From the NCBI GenBank assembly GCA_038234045.1, contig JBBSUX010000131.1, positions 1-9,440 on the forward strand: a DNA stretch of 9,440 nt, written 5' to 3'. The DNA is from JBBSUX01 sp038234045 (lineage in GTDB: Bacteria; Pseudomonadota; Gammaproteobacteria; Burkholderiales; Burkholderiaceae_C). The notes under the pieces were generated by a model, which saw only the letters and a list, made by a program, of their open reading frames with translations, made no database searches and had not been told where the DNA came from. Positions within the stretch are counted from its first letter, which is position 1. Each line of letters opens with the position of its first letter. A program made the position numbers and the translations under genes. Positions 5,663 to 9,440 of the stretch are shown piece by piece.

Positions 5663-6655
5663 ATGAGCGCACTGTCCCGATTTGTGCCAGAGCGACTCCA
5701 GCTTGTCACCGCCGGCCAGGCCGAAGCTGCCTGGCCCTTGGCACGGGCTGACGCAAGCGACCACGCCCAGGCTTGCTACGACGTGCACTGGGCGCGTTGC
5801 GAAGACGATGTGCACGATGCGCAGCGGCTGCGCTATCAAGTGTTTGCGCACGAAATGGGTGCGCATCTCAATGGCTCGCATTCAGTGACGGGCGCAATTC
5901 CCGCAGACACGGCCGACGCTCGGGATGTGGATCCGTTCGATGCCCATTGCAAACATGTGCTGGTTCGTTTGCCCCGACAGGCTGGTGAATCACGCGGCCC
6001 GGTCATAGGCACCTATCGACTGCTTGCACCCGAAGCCGTGAGCGGTGCGGGTGATTTGTATTGCGCCACCGAGTTCGATCTGCGTCCGCTCGCAGCATTG
6101 CGCCCGCGCATGGCCGAACTCGGCCGCGCCTGTGTGCATCCCGATTACCGATCAGGCGGCGTGGTGCTTGCCTTGTGGGGCGCGGTGGTGCGCTACACGG
6201 TTGCACACGGGATTGACACCTTGCTGGGCAGCGTCAGCGTACCGGTGCGCGGTTCCTGCGGATGGCATGGCTCGGCAGACGGCGACGACTCCGAGGGGGC
6301 TGTACGCAGCTTGTGGACATGGCTTGCCGGCGCGCATCTGGCGGCACCCGAATGGCAGATACGACCATTGCGCGCATTTCCGGTTGCAGCCAGCAATCCG
6401 GCGCCCGGTGCGGTGCGGAACGACAAAACGAGTGTCAACGAACGTGGCCGCTCTCATGCACCGGCCGCGGCGCCTTCTCGTGCCGAGGTTCCCGCTCTGA
6501 TCAAGGGATATCTCGCATGCAACGCACGAGTGCTTGGCCCACCCGCGTTCGACGAGGATTTCGGAACTGCGGATTTCCCGATGCTGCTGCGCATGCGGGA
6601 CTTGCCGTTAAGGCATCGGCGGCGGTTCAGCGGCAGTGCCATCGAAAGCGTCTGA
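5663..6655 (+). CDS. OlsB-like GNAT N-acyltransferase
   Basis: The family (Acetyltransf_5/OlsB, also named hemolysin-like) transfers 3-hydroxyacyl groups from acyl-ACP to an amino group, as in the first step of ornithine-lipid synthesis. Core elements are visible in the 330 residues: AQRLRYQVFAHEMGA (53-67), DPFDAHCKHVLVR (90-102), VIGTYRLLAPEA (114-125), FDLRPLAALRPRMAELGRAC (138-157), then VHPDYRSGGVVLALWG with the acyl-donor loop, and the C-terminal block PALIKGYLACNARVLGPPAF with FGTADFPMLLRMRDLP. Residues about 195-275 are an unusually long, Ala/Ser/charged-rich stretch between core and C-terminal block. The ATG at 5663 lacks a clear ribosome-binding site; with an 18-bp gap after the ATP-grasp stop, translation may be coupled. 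No olsA-type second acyltransferase is nearby, so the product need not be ornithine lipid. The head-group acceptor is unknown. Confidence 0.85.
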   Translation: MSALSRFVPERLQLVTAGQAEAAWPLARADASDHAQACYDVHWARCEDDVHDAQRLRYQVFAHEMGAHLNGSHSVTGAIPADTADARDVDPFDAHCKHVLVRLPRQAGESRGPVIGTYRLLAPEAVSGAGDLYCATEFDLRPLAALRPRMAELGRACVHPDYRSGGVVLALWGAVVRYTVAHGIDTLLGSVSVPVRGSCGWHGSADGDDSEGAVRSLWTWLAGAHLAAPEWQIRPLRAFPVAASNPAPGAVRNDKTSVNERGRSHAPAAAPSRAEVPALIKGYLACNARVLGPPAFDEDFGTADFPMLLRMRDLPLRHRRRFSGSAIESV

Positions 6656-6669
6656 GCCGTGACCCCGTC

Positions 6670-9440
6670 TTAATGAAAATCCCGGCTACGGCTACCCTCG
6701 CCCAACCGGCCGAGCCATGGCGTCAGATCGCGAAATCTCCGCCCCAGCAGATGACGTACCTGGCCGCCGCTGTCGACATCGCGCTGCCAGATGCCTTCTA
6801 CCGCTAGCAATCGTGATTTGAGCAAGGCATCGCGATGTGCTTCCACCACATCGCGCCAGACGATGACGTTGACAACGCCGGTTTCATCCTCCAGTGTGAC
6901 GAAAAGCGTGCCTTTGGCTGTGGGTGGCCGCTGGCGCATCGAGACGATGCCGCAGGCGCGAACCTGCCGGCCATCGGGCAGCGGCGCGAGTTGCTGCGCG
7001 GTGAGCAAACCGCGACGCGCCAGGCGCGGGCGCAGCAGGGCAAGCGGATGACGGCGTAGGGTGAGGCCCAGCGCGGCATAGTCACCGACGATCTCTTCAC
7101 CCTCGGGCGCAGAGGGCAACTCCAGCGGCAATTCGTTGATCGGCACACCGCGCAGCAGCTCGGGCGCGAGCCGCTGTGCTGTCGCTTCCCAAACCTGCTG
7201 GCGCCGGTGGCCGGCGAGCGACTTCAGCGCGTCGGCAGCCGCCAGAGCGCGCATGTCCTGCCCGTCAAGCTGCGCGCGCAATGCCAGGTCTTCGGCACTG
7301 GCAAAAGGTGCCTCGGTCCGCGCGCTGACGATGCGCTGCATGGCGGCTGTGCCCAGCCCCGCCACGCGGCGCAAGCTGAGTCGAACGGCAGGCTGCACCA
7401 GCCGCATCGGCTGCGGCACGGTGGTGCCGGACCAGACACTTTCACCGGGCAGCGCGATGGCGGGCAGACCGACGGGTGCTTCAGGCCGCTTGCCATCGAC
7501 CAGCGGAAAGCCGCCTTGCACCATCTCATCTGGCGTCTCCAGCACAGTATCGATGCCACTCGTCGCCACATCCACCGGCCGCACTTCGACACCATGACGG
7601 CGCGCGTCCTGCACCAGTTGCGAAGGAGTGTAGAAACCCATCGGCTGCGCATCGAGCATGCCCGCCAGAAAGGCTGCCGGCTCATGGCATTTGAGCCAGC
7701 AGCTGAAATACACCAGCAGCGCAAAACTGGCCGCATGGCTTTCCGGGAAACCGTATTCACCAAAGCCCTTGATCTGCTCGAAGATGCCTTGCGCAAATTC
7801 GAGCGGATAGCCGCGCCCGGTCATGCCCTTGACCAGCGGCTCCTCGAACTGGTGCACGCCTCCTTTCCTGCTCCAGGCCGCCATCGACCGACGCAGCGCA
7901 TCGGCCTGGCCGGCGGTGAAACCGGCTGCGTCCATGGCGAGCTGCATCACCTGCTCCTGGAAAATCGGCACACCCAAAGTGCGCTCCAGCGCCTTCTTCA
8001 ACTCGTCCTTGATGTAGAGAATTTCCTTGCCATCGCGCCGCCGCTGACGCGCCTTCAGGTACGGATGCACCATGCCGCCCTGAATCGGGCCGGGCCGCAC
8101 GATGGCGACTTCCACCACCAGGTCGTAGAACAAGCGTGGCCGCAGGCGCGGCAGCATCGACATCTGTGCGCGGCTCTCGATCTGGAACACGCCCACTGTG
8201 TCTGCCGTGCAGATCATGTCGTAGACCTGCGCATCTTCACGTGGAATGTCTTGCAGCTGCCAATCCGTGCCGCGCCAGGCATTGCGCAATGCCAGACCGC
8301 GCCGCAATGCCGACAGCATGCCAAGCGCCAGCACATCGACCTTCATCAAGCCGACGGCTTCCAGATCGTCTTTCTCCCACTGGATGATGGAGCGGTCCTG
8401 CATGCTGGCGTTTTCCACCGGCACCAGGCGCGTGAGCGGCCCTTCGGTGAGAACGAAACCGCCCACATGCTGGCTCAGATGCCGCGGAAAATCGCGCAGC
8501 TCGGCCGCTATGCGCAGCCACAGCGCAACCAACGCGGGAGACTCATCGACGCCAGCACGCGCCATCGATTCAGCCATCCGTTGCTGCAGGATTTCCTTGT
8601 CAAACCAGTAGTGGTCTCGCGCGAAATCATCGACTAGCGCCGGATGCACGCCGAGCGCCTTGCCCGCTTCGCGCAGCGCCATGCGCGAGCGATAGCGCAC
8701 CACCACGGCAGCGATGGCAGCGCGCTCGCGGCCGTACTTGGCATAGATGTACTGGATGACCTCTTCACGGCGCTGGTGCTCGAAATCGACATCGATATCG
8801 GGCGGTTCGTTGCGCTCAATGCTGATGAAGCGCTCGAACAGCAGGTTGCTGAATTCGGGGTTCACCTCGGTAATGAAAAGGCAGTAGCAGACCGCTGAAT
8901 TGGCGGCCGAGCCACGCCCCTGGCACAGTATTTTCTGGCTGCGCGCGAAGCGCACGATGTCTTCCACCGTGAGGAAGTACATCTCATAGCGCTTGTGGGC
9001 GATGAGGCCTAGCTCATGCTCGATCTGCTTCTGCAATTTCACGGACATACCCTGCGGAAAACGCCGCGCCGCGCCCTGCTCCACCAGTTGGCGCAGTGCC
9101 TGGGCGGGCGTCATGCCGGGCGGCACGCTCTCCAGCGGATAGCGGTAGACGATCTCGGCCAGATCGAAATGGCAGCGCGACGCGATCTCCAGCGAACGAG
9201 CGATCCATTTAGCCGGGTAGATCGAGGCGATGCGCTGGCGCGAACGCAGATAGCGCTGGGCATTGCGCTGCAGGGCGAAGCCACATTGATCGACGCCGCA
9301 GCCCTGGTGCACCGCGGTGAGCACATCCTGCAGCGGTTTGCGCTCCACCGCATGCATGTGCACATCGCCAGCGGCCACCAGCGGGCAGCCGGTGCGCACC
9401 GAAAGCGCTTCGAGCGACTGGCGCCAGAGCGCATCGTCCA
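6670..9440 (-). CDS. dnaE2: Error-prone DNA polymerase DnaE2 (C-terminal 923 codons, 5' end outside window)
   Basis: DnaE2 is a C-family polymerase without proofreading that carries out damage-induced translesion synthesis with ImuA and ImuB. Visible are the end of the PHP region (PLVAAGDVHMH), the block ILCQGRGSAANSAVCYCLF, and the catalytic PDIDVDFEHQRREEV (two of the three catalytic aspartates; PDIDVDF is encoded at 8782-8802). The third, in LMKVDVLALGML, is encoded at 8335-8337. Then come the fingers region (VGVFQIESRAQM, VEVAIVRPGPIQGGMVHPYL, FGEYGFPESHAASFALLVY), helix-hairpin-helix repeats (LRRVAGLGTAAM), and an OB fold (VRACGIVSMRQRP, FVTLEDETGVVNVIVW). The details distinguish DnaE2 from replicative DnaE1. 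The frame stays open to the window edge, so the start (and most of the PHP domain) is missing. It ends 14 bp from the convergent acyltransferase gene, with no terminator visible between them. Confidence 0.96.
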   Translation of the reverse strand, partial: DDALWRQSLEALSVRTGCPLVAAGDVHMHAVERKPLQDVLTAVHQGCGVDQCGFALQRNAQRYLRSRQRIASIYPAKWIARSLEIASRCHFDLAEIVYRYPLESVPPGMTPAQALRQLVEQGAARRFPQGMSVKLQKQIEHELGLIAHKRYEMYFLTVEDIVRFARSQKILCQGRGSAANSAVCYCLFITEVNPEFSNLLFERFISIERNEPPDIDVDFEHQRREEVIQYIYAKYGRERAAIAAVVVRYRSRMALREAGKALGVHPALVDDFARDHYWFDKEILQQRMAESMARAGVDESPALVALWLRIAAELRDFPRHLSQHVGGFVLTEGPLTRLVPVENASMQDRSIIQWEKDDLEAVGLMKVDVLALGMLSALRRGLALRNAWRGTDWQLQDIPREDAQVYDMICTADTVGVFQIESRAQMSMLPRLRPRLFYDLVVEVAIVRPGPIQGGMVHPYLKARQRRRDGKEILYIKDELKKALERTLGVPIFQEQVMQLAMDAAGFTAGQADALRRSMAAWSRKGGVHQFEEPLVKGMTGRGYPLEFAQGIFEQIKGFGEYGFPESHAASFALLVYFSCWLKCHEPAAFLAGMLDAQPMGFYTPSQLVQDARRHGVEVRPVDVATSGIDTVLETPDEMVQGGFPLVDGKRPEAPVGLPAIALPGESVWSGTTVPQPMRLVQPAVRLSLRRVAGLGTAAMQRIVSARTEAPFASAEDLALRAQLDGQDMRALAAADALKSLAGHRRQQVWEATAQRLAPELLRGVPINELPLELPSAPEGEEIVGDYAALGLTLRRHPLALLRPRLARRGLLTAQQLAPLPDGRQVRACGIVSMRQRPPTAKGTLFVTLEDETGVVNVIVWRDVVEAHRDALLKSRLLAVEGIWQRDVDSGGQVRHLLGRRFRDLTPWLGRLGEGSRSRDFH

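Noticed and set aside
7207..8637. 476-residue plus-strand open frame
   Set aside because: It lies antisense within dnaE2, is rich in His, Arg and Gln as expected of a shadow frame in GC-rich DNA, and has no recognisable motif.

Overview
The window looks like chromosomal DNA of a betaproteobacterium, most likely of the order Burkholderiales. The grounds are the GC-rich coding, a DnaE2-type polymerase, a tRNA-Gly(CCC) of the proteobacterial type with an encoded CCA end, and an OlsB-like acyltransferase paired with an ATP-grasp protein. This placement is inference from gene character; no database was consulted.

Layout from left to right. (1) Positions 1-1371 hold a divergent pair: the 5' end of a short-chain dehydrogenase on the minus strand and a LysR-type regulator on the plus strand. 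They share a 131-bp promoter region with a TTC-N7-GAA (T-N11-A) candidate operator. (2) A tRNA-Gly(CCC) gene lies at 1529-1602 with one mismatch in its anticodon stem. (3) Positions 1603-4420 are visibly poorer in GC than the flanks: hand counts on single 60-base rows give 28/60 at 2521-2580 and 31/60 at 3361-3420, against 36/60 at 1021-1080 and 42/60 at 7381-7440. This stretch carries a YkuD-type L,D-transpeptidase and, upstream of it on the same minus strand, an OmpA-like outer-membrane barrel. Both act on the cell envelope. The barrel protein has the proline-rich linker of OmpA proteins but stops before any peptidoglycan-binding domain. A good terminator separates the two genes. Upstream of the barrel gene is a decayed insertion-sequence transposase start.

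(4) Positions about 4458-6655 hold a two-gene plus-strand unit: a membrane-anchored ATP-grasp ligase followed, 18 bp on, by an OlsB-like GNAT acyltransferase. The pairing suggests a small pathway for an N-acylated amino-acid or peptide lipid, and it is the most promising candidate here for an uncharacterised system. The ATP-grasp reading frame appears to be broken by a one-base deletion near 4619, which separates a plausible N-terminal segment from the catalytic body. (5) Positions 6670-9440 are the C-terminal part of an error-prone DNA polymerase DnaE2, convergent with the acyltransferase and running off the right edge. In relatives dnaE2 usually follows imuA and imuB, which would lie beyond the right edge.

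Most other long open frames, including large ones antisense to dnaE2 and to the barrel gene, are shadows of these genes.
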